Positions 42,094-51,481 are shown, counted from the stretch's first letter. The stretch: 64,000 nt of DNA from CBDEGU01 sp965238045 (GCA_965238045.1 CBDEGU010000012.1:2046001-2110000); one strand, 5' to 3'. The notes: generated by a model from the letters alone, not told the origin. Translations and numbers: made by a program.

Positions 42094-42873
42094 ATGACCA
42101 AAGTACGCTTCGCCATCCCCAAGGGACATCTAGAGAAGACAACCGCCGCCTTTTTGAAAAGCGCGAATCTCTTGCCCGCCGGGTATGCCGACGGCAGCCG
42201 AAGCTACAGGCCGGCGCTTGACGATATCCCCGAACTGCTGATCAAGGTACTGCGGCCGCAGGAGATCCCTTACATGATCGCCGCTGGTTTCTACGACATG
42301 GGTATCTCGGGCCGCGACTGGTATCTCGAAAGTGAATGCCAGTCCAATGTCGACGACGTGGTCAACCTTGGCTTCGGGCGCGTCGACATCGTGCTGGCCG
42401 TACCCGCCGCCTGGGAAGATGTGAACTCTACGGAAGACCTGTTTCGCAAGTTTATCGACTCCACCGGCACGCAGCCTCTGCGCATCTGGACCGAGTATCT
42501 GAATCTGGCCGAGACCCTGATCCGCAAGTATACAGATCTCGAACCCTCTCTCTATAGCCCGTATTCACGGCTGCACGTCGAGCGCCGCAGTTCCTCTCCG
42601 GTGGCCATCTTCCACTCCTTCGGCGCTACCGAATCGAAGCCGCCCGAGGACGGCGATGCCATTATCGACAACACCGAGACCGGACGGACGCTGCGAGCCA
42701 ACGGGCTGAAGATTATCGACAAGCTCCTGCCCAACTCCACCGCGCGGCTGCTGGTGAATCGCCGTTCCCTGCGCAATCACGACAAACTCGCGACCATCGA
42801 GCGGATCAAAACCGCCTTGGAGTCCGCCGCGCCCGCGCGCCGCGAAACCGAACCTGTGTTTGGCCACATCTAG
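42094..42873 (+). CDS. hisG: ATP phosphoribosyltransferase catalytic subunit, HisG
   Basis: 259 residues. The first enzyme of histidine biosynthesis, joining ATP and PRPP. VRFAIPKGHLEKTTAAFL; SYRPALDDIPELLIKVLRPQ; IPYMIAAGFYDMGISGRDWY (the DIGITG-like loop); VDIVLAVPAAW; LRIWTEYLNLAETLIRKY; then the PRPP-binding end AIIDNTETGRTLRANGLKII, TARLLVNR. The domain-3 (PII-like) extension of long HisG is missing, so it is the short type that needs HisZ, and the hisZ gene lies directly upstream. It is ~40 residues longer than typical short HisG because of a tail and loop insertions. Likely one operon; no other his genes in the window. Confidence 0.87.
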   Translation: MTKVRFAIPKGHLEKTTAAFLKSANLLPAGYADGSRSYRPALDDIPELLIKVLRPQEIPYMIAAGFYDMGISGRDWYLESECQSNVDDVVNLGFGRVDIVLAVPAAWEDVNSTEDLFRKFIDSTGTQPLRIWTEYLNLAETLIRKYTDLEPSLYSPYSRLHVERRSSSPVAIFHSFGATESKPPEDGDAIIDNTETGRTLRANGLKIIDKLLPNSTARLLVNRRSLRNHDKLATIERIKTALESAAPARRETEPVFGHI

Positions 42874-42925
42874 AGAATGGTCTTCGAACAAGGACCGGCC
42901 TCATCGGGGGCGGACGCTGTGAAAC

Positions 42926-44599
42926 CTACCGGAAGCGCGCGGGCCAGGGCGGCTGCGGCTCTTGCAGGAGTTTCCTGGTCTTTTCGGCCAGGTCCATGAG
43001 TTCCCGCCGCTGGGATTCGCTTTCAAATTGCAAGCCCGCCGTCTTGTAGAACTCGATCTCGCGCTCCCACTTGGCAAGTACCGCGCGGCGATCTTTCTCG
43101 ACATACACCGGCTGCTTGTCTTTTAGAACGTAGACCGGATTCGCGTGCGCCCAGATTCGTATATCCTCGCGCAGGCGCGGGCTTTCGGTGCGGGCGGCGA
43201 TCCACGAGCTTTCCCTCAACCGCAGCTTGAAAGGCAGGGTGAGATTGGTGGCCTCTCCGTCGCCCTGTTTGGAGGCGACGACCTGGCCGTTGACGACGAT
43301 CTCGAGGTTGTCGAGCGGGCGGTGAAACACGGCGCTGGCCACGCCTTCGACCTCGATGGCGTCGCCCTCAAACGGGAGGATCGCGCCCGATCGCCGGCCA
43401 TCCACCGTGAAGTCGAGCAGAGGTCCGTTGCTGACGACCGCGTCGCCCCGCCGAATCGCTTCCGCCCAGGTCTCCCAGGCCGACTCGCCCGGCCGTGCCT
43501 TGACCAGTGTGCGCTCGGGGCCGAGCAGCGGCAGCTCGCGCGGCCAGGGGATGAAGTGGTCGGTGGGATCGGGGAAATCGCAGCCCGCCGTCCCTACCAC
43601 GCGAAAACCGGCGTTGAGCAGCTCGTACCAGCCCTCGGTGCGAATCAGCGCGTATTGCATCACTTCCACAAAATCCAGATTATGGAGCGCCAGGTTCATG
43701 ATGAGCTGCGAGTTCGCCCGGCTGCCGTGGAAATGGGCGTAGCCAACCAGACCCCCGGCCTCGCGTCCCTCGCGAAAGGTCACCCAGGGATGCGGGTAGG
43801 CGAAGGGGGAAAGGCCGTACATGTCGCCGATGCCCAGCGGGCGGATCAGCCGCTTGCCGCCGAGCACCAAGACGTGGCCGAAAAAGTCGCTGCGCGTTTC
43901 ATGTCCAGAGCGAATCGACTGCCCCGGCATGCGCGCCTCGCCCGTCCGTCCCCAGCCGTATTGGACGCCGAAGTGCTGCTGGCGCTGCCCTTCGAGATTG
44001 TTGAGCACGTGGAGGTCCTCGGCCTGCATCCAGCGCAGGAAGAGATCGTCGTCCTCGCGGGACCGCATGATGTGGACGTGATCGTCGGCGCTAATCCACT
44101 CGCCCTGGCGAAGCGGCGCCATCGGCTTCACCTTGAGAACGATGGTCTTGCGCTCGCCCGCTTCTATGGAAAAGTTCACCTTCGCCGGCTCGAAGAACAA
44201 CCCGTGATGAGCTTCGAGGCGATACTCCGCCCAGGGCGGCACATCGAAGACGGCTCGGCCCTTGGTCAGCAATACGTGGGACATATCGCGGACGATCACT
44301 TCCAGCGAGTCGGGGTCGCTGGTGCGCCGCCAGACGCGGTTGCGGTAGAAATTGTCCTGCCGGACCGCCAGCAGATTGTCGGTCGGGCTGAGCCGGAAGA
44401 GCTTTCCGCTGCGCAGCAGGTAGATGCGCGCCGGCACGACCTCGCCGGTATCCGCGCGCTGGACCACGACCTCGAGGCGAGCCGAGTGCTCGGGCCGCAA
44501 CGACGGGGACCGTACTTGCCCCTGCGCCGCCAGAAGACATCCCAACGTCAGAACCAGCGCTGCTCGTGTAGCGGGAAACAAGCCGCAACGTATCGTCAT
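42926..44599 (-). CDS. Secreted CehA/McbA-like PHP-type metallohydrolase
   Basis: 557 residues from ATG 44599, giving signal peptide CGLFPATRAALVLTLGCLLAAQ. An N-terminal beta domain (LEVVVQRADTGEVVPARIYL, YRLEAHHGLFFEPAKVNFSI) is followed by the PHP-like core: GEWISADDHVHIMRSREDDD (metal His/Asp), LHVLNNLEGQRQQHFGVQYG, GHVLVLGGKRLIRP, YAHFHGSRAN, FVEVMQYALIRTEGWYELLN, VVGTAGCDFPDPTD and WAEAIRRGDAVVSNGPLLDF. Family members hydrolyse esters, carbamates or phosphates; here the role is unknown. The last ~60 residues form a charged helical tail. Other upstream ATGs (44644 and 44620) precede the basic region without a good ribosome site. Confidence 0.8.
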   Translation of the reverse strand: MTIRCGLFPATRAALVLTLGCLLAAQGQVRSPSLRPEHSARLEVVVQRADTGEVVPARIYLLRSGKLFRLSPTDNLLAVRQDNFYRNRVWRRTSDPDSLEVIVRDMSHVLLTKGRAVFDVPPWAEYRLEAHHGLFFEPAKVNFSIEAGERKTIVLKVKPMAPLRQGEWISADDHVHIMRSREDDDLFLRWMQAEDLHVLNNLEGQRQQHFGVQYGWGRTGEARMPGQSIRSGHETRSDFFGHVLVLGGKRLIRPLGIGDMYGLSPFAYPHPWVTFREGREAGGLVGYAHFHGSRANSQLIMNLALHNLDFVEVMQYALIRTEGWYELLNAGFRVVGTAGCDFPDPTDHFIPWPRELPLLGPERTLVKARPGESAWETWAEAIRRGDAVVSNGPLLDFTVDGRRSGAILPFEGDAIEVEGVASAVFHRPLDNLEIVVNGQVVASKQGDGEATNLTLPFKLRLRESSWIAARTESPRLREDIRIWAHANPVYVLKDKQPVYVEKDRRAVLAKWEREIEFYKTAGLQFESESQRRELMDLAEKTRKLLQEPQPPWPARFR

Positions 44600-44717
44600 T
44601 CTGGCGACGATTCTATCCATGCGCGCCAGGTATGGCAAGTCCATCCCGGCATTTTCCCGAGAGCGGTCCCCCTCGTCCGGGCCCGAGGCCCAGCGGCGCC
44701 GTCCGAAAACACGGCGC

Positions 44718-45755
44718 TTATTTGCGAAAGTTGATGTCGAGCCGGATCATGTTTGCGTCGCCGTCCCCGGCGGTGATGGATTTTCCGGCGGCGCGGCGCG
44801 CGAGCATGCGCGCCCCGGCGACAGACGTTCCGCCCACGATCATCAGCACGATGAGCAGGAGGCAAAACCACACGATGTCCATGAACAGAATTCCCAGGTT
44901 GTCGTGACGCCGCGGGTCGCGGGGAGTGACGGTTACCTCGCCGGCGTAGCGGACCCGTGCCAGCAGCCGCTCGGCCTCGTCCGCCGAGGGAGGATCGATG
45001 ACGACGGCGATCAGCGGCCCGTCTCGTTTGGCCGCGACCTTGGATAACTGATGGAAGGACTCAATCTGCCCGCGAGCGATCTGCGCCGACGGGTAAGAGA
45101 ACAGAATCATCCGCAACTCGCCGGCTTCGGTCTGATAGCGAACAAACTGCCCTTCCGCGTCCAGGCGAAAGGCCGCCACCGAGGGCGGAATTTCCGGCGC
45201 GACAGCCGCCAGAGAAACCGGCCCGAGGATGTAGCGTCCGGAAAACGGGATCAGATCTTGCTTGGGGACAAACTGGCGAACCGGCGGCGCGGCCTTCAGA
45301 GTCACCCTGGGAAGAAACGCGAGCATCGCTTCGACATGGGTATCGACCGCCTCGGCGCCCCTCATCTCCACAACGTAGCTGCCGAACCGTATCGCGATCA
45401 GCTCACCCCGGCGCAACGCCTGCTCGCCGTAGGGCGCCGGTTCCCCATCGGCGGGCCGCATCCACTGGTAGGCGGCGAAGGCGCCGGTGGCATCCTGAAA
45501 CCGGTAGCCCGTTACCGTGAGGGCTCGCCCGTCGGCCGTGGTGTAGCCGGCTCTTTGGCCTTCCTCGAAGCCGAACTCGGCGAAGAGTTCGGTGTCCTCC
45601 GGCTCGAACGCCTCGGCGCTTTGACGCACAAACTCACCCAGGGCCTCGGGCACGATGTCGGCCGCTTGCGCCCAGGGAGCCAGAAAGATCACCGCGCCCA
45701 GAACGGCCGCTGTTTTCCGTGTCAAAACGATCTTCGCCAATAGGGCTCCGCCCAT
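44718..45755 (-). CDS. DUF6599-type exported membrane-anchored protein
   Basis: 345 residues from ATG 45755 (MGGALLAKIVLTRKTAAVLG, signal peptide to about 32). Conserved features: FEPEDTELFAEFGFEEGQRA, LTVTGYRFQDATGAFAAYQW, and ISFSGRY-like IPFSGRYILGP, FRLDAEGQFVRYQ, LRMILFSYPSAQIARGQIES. These recall the family now called DUF6599, common in Acidobacteriota, of unknown role. One membrane helix near the C-terminus (LGILFMDIVWFCLLLIVLMIVG) leaves a short basic tail. 113 bases separate it from secA, which is on the same strand upstream; possibly one transcript. Confidence 0.7.
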   Translation of the reverse strand: MGGALLAKIVLTRKTAAVLGAVIFLAPWAQAADIVPEALGEFVRQSAEAFEPEDTELFAEFGFEEGQRAGYTTADGRALTVTGYRFQDATGAFAAYQWMRPADGEPAPYGEQALRRGELIAIRFGSYVVEMRGAEAVDTHVEAMLAFLPRVTLKAAPPVRQFVPKQDLIPFSGRYILGPVSLAAVAPEIPPSVAAFRLDAEGQFVRYQTEAGELRMILFSYPSAQIARGQIESFHQLSKVAAKRDGPLIAVVIDPPSADEAERLLARVRYAGEVTVTPRDPRRHDNLGILFMDIVWFCLLLIVLMIVGGTSVAGARMLARRAAGKSITAGDGDANMIRLDINFRK

Positions 45756-45868
45756 AGAGTTCCGAGAGTCCGCTCCCGATAGCTGTGGTCTGGTTCCCAA
45801 ACCGCGGATTTTCGCATGGCCGGCAGATCACCTCTGCCCGCGCGGAGGCTCCCAGACGGACGGTTTCA

Positions 45869-48679
45869 CTACGCGGCGCGTCCGTGACACTTCTTGTACT
45901 TCTTCCCGCTTCCGCACGGGCAGCGCTCGTTGCGCCCGATCTTTCGGCCGCGCACGACCTGTTTCACTTGCATGTCCGCGGTGTCCGCTCCCGCGTGTTG
46001 GGCGTGCGCCAGCTCTTTCTCTTTCTTGCGGCGGATATCCCGCGTGAACTCCGCAATCGAACCCGCCCCTCCGCCGGCCGTGGCGGCGGACTCAGGCTCG
46101 GGATGACTTTCGCTCAGTTGCGCGGTTCCCCGGACCGGCGCCGCCTGGAAGCCATCGGTCCGCGCGCCACGGTCTACTTTCAAGAAGAACAAGAATCGAA
46201 TCGTCTCTTCGTCAAACCGGGCCATCATGGATCGGAAGAGTTCGAACGATTCTTTCTTGTACTCGATGAGCGGGTTGCGCTGACCGTAGCCGCGAAGCCC
46301 GATGCCTTCCTTGAGATGGTCCATCGAGAGCAGATGGTCCTTCCACTGCGCATCGAGCAATTGCAGCATGATCATTCTCTCGGCGAAGCGCAGCTGCTCG
46401 GTTCCGATGAGCTTCTCTTTCTCCGCATACAGCTTGCACAGATGATCGGTCAATTCGTCGGCGACCGACTGACGGTCAAGGCCTTCCAGCTCAATGTGGT
46501 CGGCCTTGACGCCGAACCCTTTGAGCACATCGGTGCGCAGCCCAGCCAGGTCGTAGGTGTCTGGATGCGCCCGTTCCAGGCAGCGCACCTCCACAAAGCT
46601 GCCGACGATGTCGCCGATCACGTCCATCACATGTTCGCGCTGATCGTTGCCGGCGAGAAGCTTGCGGCGCACCCCGTAGACGGCCTCGCGCTGCTTGTTC
46701 ATTACGTCGTCGTATTCGATCAGATGCTTGCGCGCCTCGAAATTCTGCGCCTCGACTGCTTTCTGCGCCGCCTCGATGCGCTTGGTAATCAGTTTCGACT
46801 CGATGGGCACGTCTTCTTCCATGCCCAGCTTGAGCATCAGGTTCTGAACCTTCTCCCCACCGAAGATCCGCATCAAATCGTCTTGCAGTGACAGGTAGAA
46901 CCGCGAGGCGCCCGGATCTCCCTGGCGTCCGGCGCGGCCTCGAAGCTGGTTATCGATGCGGCGTGATTCGTGCCTTTCGGTTCCGAGAATGTGCAGTCCT
47001 CCAAGCGCGACGACCTCGTCGTGCTCCTTGTCGGTCTGCTCTTTATACTTTGCCAGCTCGGCCTGCCATTCTTCCGGGGTCATCAACTCGGAGTCTTGAC
47101 CCTTCTTGAGCAGCGCCTCGCGGGCAAGATATTCCGGATTGCCGCCCAGCAGAATATCCGTGCCTCGGCCGGCCATGTTCGTCGACACGGTCACGGCCCC
47201 CTTGCGGCCCGCCTGGGCGATGATGTTGGCCTCGCGCTCGAGATGCTTGGCGTTGAGCACTTCGTGTTTGACGCCGGTCTTTTTCAAAATCTTCGAGAGA
47301 TGCTCGGATTTCTCGATCGAGATCGTGCCCACCAGCACGGGCTGGCCCGTCTCGTGCAACCGCTTGATCTCCAGCGCGGCGTTGCGGAATTTTTCTTCCA
47401 GCGTCCGGTAGACGATGTCCTGGTACTCGGTGCGAATCAGATCCTGGTTCGTCGGAATGACGACGACGTCCAGCTTGTAGATCTTGTTGAACTCAGAAGC
47501 TTCGGTATCGGCCGTCCCAGTCATTCCCGCCAGTTTCTTATACATCCGAAAATAGTTCTGGAAAGTGACGGTCGCCAGGGTCTGGTTCTCCTTCTCGATC
47601 TTGACGCGCTCTTTGGCTTCGACCGCTTGATGCAGTCCGTCGCTCCAGCGGCGCCCGGGCATGGGCCGGCCGGTGAACTCATCGATAATGACAACCTGGC
47701 CGTCCTTAACCACATAGTCCTTGTCGCGCTGGAAAAGAGTCTGTGATTTGAGCGCCTGTTCGACGCAGTGCTTCCACTCATAGTTGACCAGTTCGTTGAT
47801 ATTGGAAATACCGAGCGCCTTTTCGATCTTCTCCTCGCCGCGCTCGGTCAGAAAGACCGCGCGATGCTTCTCTTCGACGATGTAATCGCCTGTATACGTG
47901 CGGTCGTTAGGCTCGTCACCCTCGATGACTTCCCCCTTCTCCAGTTTCGGGAGGGCGCGGTGGACCTGGTAATACTTATCCGTCGATTCCTCGCTCGGAC
48001 CCGAAATAATCAGAGGCGTCCGCGCTTCATCGATCAGGATGGAATCGACTTCATCGACGATCCCGAAATTACTATCCCGCTGGACGCAATCCTTGTGGTC
48101 AAACTTCATGTTGTCGCGCAAATAGTCGAAACCGAATTCGTTGTTCGTCCCATAAGTGATGTCGGACCCATAGCTCTCCTGCCGCTGGGCGTCGCTGAGA
48201 TCGTGCACAATCACGCCAACGCTGAGACCGAGAAAGTGATAGAGTCCCCCCATCCATTCCGAGTCGCGGCGGGCGAGATAGTCGTTCACCGTCACGATGT
48301 GCACGCCCTTGCCTTCGAGCGCGTTGAGGTAGGCCGCCAGGGTGGCGACGAGCGTCTTGCCCTCGCCGGTTTTCATCTCGGCAATCCGGCCGTCGTGCAG
48401 CACTTTGCCGCCGATCAGCTGGACGTCGAAATGCCGCATCCGCAGAACACGGCTGCCGGCTTCGCGGCAAACGGCGAAGGCCTCGATCAGCAGGTCATCC
48501 AGGCTCTCGCCGTTCTCGATCCGTTGCTTGAATTCCGCCGTCTTGGCGGCGAGATCGGCGTCCCCGAGCCGGCCGATCTCGGGCGCGAGATCGTTGATCG
48601 CGGCCACAAGCGGCTGCATCTTCTTAATTTCGCGGTCGTGCTGCGTCCCAAAGACTTTCGACAGGAGTTGATCGAACAT
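45869..48679 (-). CDS. secA: Preprotein translocase ATPase SecA
   Basis: 936 residues from ATG 48679 (MFDQLLSKVFGTQHDREIKK). Motor of the Sec pathway. NBD1: MRHFDVQLIGGKVLHDGRIA, MKTGEGKTLVATLAAYLNAL (Walker A near 102), DEVDSILIDEARTPLIISGP (DEAD-like). NBD2: VSTNMAGRGTDILLGGNPEY and the arginine-rich ESRRIDNQLRGRAGRQGDPG. Helical scaffold and wing regions follow. After an alanine/glutamate linker the zinc-binding SEC-C tail GRNERCPCGSGKKYKKCHG, which binds SecB and lipid, is intact. The frame is open to 48769, but those codons show no SecA homology. Divergent from gmd across 636 bases. Confidence 0.97.
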   Translation of the reverse strand: MFDQLLSKVFGTQHDREIKKMQPLVAAINDLAPEIGRLGDADLAAKTAEFKQRIENGESLDDLLIEAFAVCREAGSRVLRMRHFDVQLIGGKVLHDGRIAEMKTGEGKTLVATLAAYLNALEGKGVHIVTVNDYLARRDSEWMGGLYHFLGLSVGVIVHDLSDAQRQESYGSDITYGTNNEFGFDYLRDNMKFDHKDCVQRDSNFGIVDEVDSILIDEARTPLIISGPSEESTDKYYQVHRALPKLEKGEVIEGDEPNDRTYTGDYIVEEKHRAVFLTERGEEKIEKALGISNINELVNYEWKHCVEQALKSQTLFQRDKDYVVKDGQVVIIDEFTGRPMPGRRWSDGLHQAVEAKERVKIEKENQTLATVTFQNYFRMYKKLAGMTGTADTEASEFNKIYKLDVVVIPTNQDLIRTEYQDIVYRTLEEKFRNAALEIKRLHETGQPVLVGTISIEKSEHLSKILKKTGVKHEVLNAKHLEREANIIAQAGRKGAVTVSTNMAGRGTDILLGGNPEYLAREALLKKGQDSELMTPEEWQAELAKYKEQTDKEHDEVVALGGLHILGTERHESRRIDNQLRGRAGRQGDPGASRFYLSLQDDLMRIFGGEKVQNLMLKLGMEEDVPIESKLITKRIEAAQKAVEAQNFEARKHLIEYDDVMNKQREAVYGVRRKLLAGNDQREHVMDVIGDIVGSFVEVRCLERAHPDTYDLAGLRTDVLKGFGVKADHIELEGLDRQSVADELTDHLCKLYAEKEKLIGTEQLRFAERMIMLQLLDAQWKDHLLSMDHLKEGIGLRGYGQRNPLIEYKKESFELFRSMMARFDEETIRFLFFLKVDRGARTDGFQAAPVRGTAQLSESHPEPESAATAGGGAGSIAEFTRDIRRKKEKELAHAQHAGADTADMQVKQVVRGRKIGRNERCPCGSGKKYKKCHGRAA

Positions 48680-48790
48680 AACTGCGGGGAAGGTGTTTCT
48701 GGAACCGTTTCCGCCCTCATTGTAGCGCAGGGGTTGTTCAGCGAGAACCGAGCACGCCCGCCATGACACCCAACCTTCCCGAGAACTATC

Positions 48791-48975
48791 ACTAGCCCGC
48801 TTTTCTCACCACCTGGCGAAGCGAAGTGCGTGAGAGGCCCGTCAGTACGAGGCGCGCGCCGCTTGACGAGCGCAGGCGTACTTGACTGTACGTTGAGCAC
48901 GGCGAGCAAGCGCAACGAAGTATTGGCGGGCCTGTCATGTGCTTCGGTCGTCAGTGGTGAGAAATGCGGGCTAGT
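48791..48975. mobile_element. 185-bp MITE-like element with ~55-bp inverted arms
   Basis: ACTAGCCCGC at 48791-48800 and GCGGGCTAGT at 48966-48975 are perfect ends. Beyond them the arms stay similar for about 55 bp (TTTCTCACCAC, CGAAG, AGGCCCG in both). The centre is short and has no gene. One arm recurs alone at 23249, 8385 and 3436, so the family is multicopy in this genome. The CTAG/TA-type ends are compatible with a Tc1/mariner-like (IS630) transposition mechanism; that is inference. The rest of the secA-gmd gap (48680-48790 and 48976-49315) shows no gene. Confidence 0.75.
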
Positions 48976-49315
48976 CGCCGACCCCGCGCCAAGACGCGGC
49001 GCTTCTCTCAAGACCCGCAAACAACAACTGCGATCACGCCACCCATCCCGCGGCCGGGATATTGCGTGGCCGGCTCGTTCATCGTAAACTTGTAGCTTAG
49101 CCGGCTTGTAACTTGACCAGCTTGCGGCTTGGTCGCGCCGCGCCTGAGAATTTCCGTCACCGGACCATGCGCGCCATTCGCAAGATGGCCGTCCGCGCCT
49201 GAAACGGGGCGTTGCTGCGCACGAGTCTTGTTCCTAAAATCGCGCGGAGGCCTGCATGCCTCGTTGCTTTCGTACTCTCGTGAACAAACGCGGATAGAAC
49301 CCGCCACAACAATCC

Positions 49316-50356
49316 ATGAAACGAGCTTTGATTACGGGCATCACGGGTCAGGATGGCGCCTACCTGGCGAGACTTCTCCTGGCCAAGGGTTACGAGATTC
49401 ACGGCGTCATGCGGAGAGCCAGTACATTTAATACGAGCCGCATTGACTCGATTTACACAGACTCGCATGATCCGGCAACGAAGTTACGTCTGCACTTCGG
49501 CGATCTGACGGATGCGACAGTGCTGCGGCGGATCATCGAGAAAGTTCGGCCGGATGAGGTCTACAATCTTGGCGCTCAGTCCCACGTAAAGGTATCCTTC
49601 GAGTTGCCCGAGTACACGGCCAACGTCGTCGCCCTCGGAACCCTGCGCCTGCTCGATGCCCTCAGAGATTACATCGCTGTTTCAGGCAAGCAAGTACGTG
49701 TCTACCAGGCGGGATCTTCCGAAATGTACGGGTCGGCGCCCGCGCCCCAGAACGAGAAGACGCCCTTTGTCCCGCGAAGCCCCTACGCGGCCAGCAAGCT
49801 GGCTGCCTACTGGTACTCGGTCAACTATAGGGAAGCGTATGGAATGTTTGTTGCCAACGGCATTCTGTTCAATCATGAGTCGCCTCTGCGCGGTGAAACC
49901 TTCGTAACGAGAAAAATTACCCGCGGACTGTGCCGAATCAAGTTGGGTTTACAGAAGAAACTCTATCTGGGGAATTTGAACGCCCAACGTGATTGGGGGT
50001 TCGCCGGAGACTTCGTGGAGGCGATGTGGCTGATGCTTCAGCAGCCCGAGCCGGGTGACTACGTTATCGCTACCGGAGAGACGCACTCGGTCCGCGACTT
50101 CCTGGACGCGGCCTCGGCCTATCTCGAACTCGACTGGTCTGAGTTTGTCGAGTTCGACAGCCGCTATCTGCGTCCGACCGAGGTTGACCTGCTACAGGGT
50201 GATGCCTCGAAAGCCCGGAGTGAGTTGGCGTGGCGTCCAAAGGTCAACTTCCGCCAGCTGATCGAGATGATGGTGGATTCCGATCTCGAGTTGGCAAGGC
50301 AAGAACGCACTTTGAAAATGGCGGGACACGTCATAGACACTGGCAGTCAGCGCTAG
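49316..50356 (+). CDS. gmd: GDP-mannose 4,6-dehydratase
   Basis: 346 residues. Converts GDP-mannose to GDP-4-keto-6-deoxymannose. Short-chain dehydrogenase fold: ALITGITGQDGAYLARLLL (NAD(P) glycine motif), RRASTFNTSRID, LHFGDLTDATVL, VYNLGAQSHVKVSFE, YQAGSSEMYGSAPAPQNEKT, the YxxxK in PYAASKLAAYWYSVNYREAY, NGILFNHESPLRGETFVTRK and NLNAQRDWGFAGDFVEAMW. The C-terminal part has YLRPTEVDLLQGDASKARSE. Complete. With fcl 27 bases downstream it makes GDP-L-fucose. The pair looks lower in GC than the flanks and follows a MITE-like element. Confidence 0.95.
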   Translation: MKRALITGITGQDGAYLARLLLAKGYEIHGVMRRASTFNTSRIDSIYTDSHDPATKLRLHFGDLTDATVLRRIIEKVRPDEVYNLGAQSHVKVSFELPEYTANVVALGTLRLLDALRDYIAVSGKQVRVYQAGSSEMYGSAPAPQNEKTPFVPRSPYAASKLAAYWYSVNYREAYGMFVANGILFNHESPLRGETFVTRKITRGLCRIKLGLQKKLYLGNLNAQRDWGFAGDFVEAMWLMLQQPEPGDYVIATGETHSVRDFLDAASAYLELDWSEFVEFDSRYLRPTEVDLLQGDASKARSELAWRPKVNFRQLIEMMVDSDLELARQERTLKMAGHVIDTGSQR

Positions 50357-50382
50357 AAGTCGGGCTGCTATATAGGCTAGCC

Positions 50383-51321
50383 ATGGACAAGAACAGCAAG
50401 ATTTATGTCGCCGGCCACACTGGACTTGTAGGGTCCGCGATTCTGCGGCAGCTAAGAGCGAGAGGGTATGCACGCCTGCTCACGGTTGGCCGAGACCAGG
50501 TGGATCTCACCGTCCAGGCCGCTGTGGACCAGCTCTTTGAGCGGGAAAAGCCCGAGTACGTCTTTCTTTTCGCGGCGCGAGTCGGAGGAATACTCGCCAA
50601 TGACACCTACCCGGGCTCGTTCATTCGTGACAACTTGTTGATCCAAACCCATGTCATGGATGCCACCAACCGCAACGGCGTAACCAAGCTGCTGCTGTTG
50701 GGATCGGCCTGTATTTATCCGCGGCTGGCTCCTCAGCCCATCTCGGAAGACGATCTCTTAAGCGGGCCGCTCGAACCGACGAACGCCCCATATGCTGTCG
50801 CCAAGATAGCGGGTATCATGATGGCTCAGGCCTACCGGAAACAATACGGCCTCAATGCGATCTGCTTGATGCCGACCAACCTTTATGGTCCCGGAGACAA
50901 CTTTGATCCGCGGGACTCCCACGTTGCTCCGGCCCTGCTCAGAAAGGTCCACGAGGCGAAAATGTCGAATGCGCCGCATGTCGTGGTATGGGGAACGGGC
51001 GAGGCTCGCCGTGAATTCTTGTACGTTGACGATATGGCCGATGCGGCGATCTTCATGATGCGGAATTACAACTCGGGAAAAATTGTGAACATCGGCGTGG
51101 GACAGGACGTCAGCGTGACCGAATTAGTGAAGCTCATGATGGAAGTCGTCGGCTACCCGTGTGGGATTGTTTTTGACAGGTCCAAGCCCGATGGCACGCC
51201 CCGCAGGCAGCTCGACTCCTCCTACTTGAACAGCTTGGGCTGGAGCCCCAAAATTGACCTCAGAGAGGGTCTTACGCGGACCTACGAGTGGTATCTGAAG
51301 AGCTTGGAGCACAACGGCTAG
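50383..51321 (+). CDS. fcl: GDP-L-fucose synthase
   Basis: 312 residues from ATG 50383; 51 in-frame codons upstream lie inside gmd. Epimerase/reductase that finishes GDP-L-fucose. IYVAGHTGLVGSAILRQL (NADP site), VDLTVQAAVDQLF, FLFAARVGGILANDTYPGSF, LLLGSACIYPRLAPQPISED (catalytic SxxxxxY-type Cys/Ser region), NAPYAVAKIAGIMMAQAYRK (YxxxK), LMPTNLYGPGDNF, ALLRKVHEAK, and GTGEARREFLYVDDMADAAI. End RRQLDSSYLNSLGWSPKIDL. Operon with gmd. The sugar is used for surface glycans; no fucosyltransferase is in the window. Confidence 0.95.
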   Translation: MDKNSKIYVAGHTGLVGSAILRQLRARGYARLLTVGRDQVDLTVQAAVDQLFEREKPEYVFLFAARVGGILANDTYPGSFIRDNLLIQTHVMDATNRNGVTKLLLLGSACIYPRLAPQPISEDDLLSGPLEPTNAPYAVAKIAGIMMAQAYRKQYGLNAICLMPTNLYGPGDNFDPRDSHVAPALLRKVHEAKMSNAPHVVVWGTGEARREFLYVDDMADAAIFMMRNYNSGKIVNIGVGQDVSVTELVKLMMEVVGYPCGIVFDRSKPDGTPRRQLDSSYLNSLGWSPKIDLREGLTRTYEWYLKSLEHNG

Positions 51322-51481
51322 CCGCGCGAGCCCGCGGACTTGCCAGCCAGAAACTTGCCGCTGAATTCTGGTCTAGGATGTTGGGGGCGGGGCTCGGCCC
51401 GCCGCTGAGGTTCCGCGCCGAGACCGCGTCCTCCTCCATCGCGGTCTTGCCGCCGGCCGCCGCCGGGCAAGCAGAGAAACA

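Noticed and set aside
43145..44734. 529-codon plus-strand frame, with similar long frames at 56284-57678, 59120-60643 and 9720-11060 (minus)
   Set aside because: Each lies opposite a clearly recognised gene and has composition-driven sequence without family motifs.
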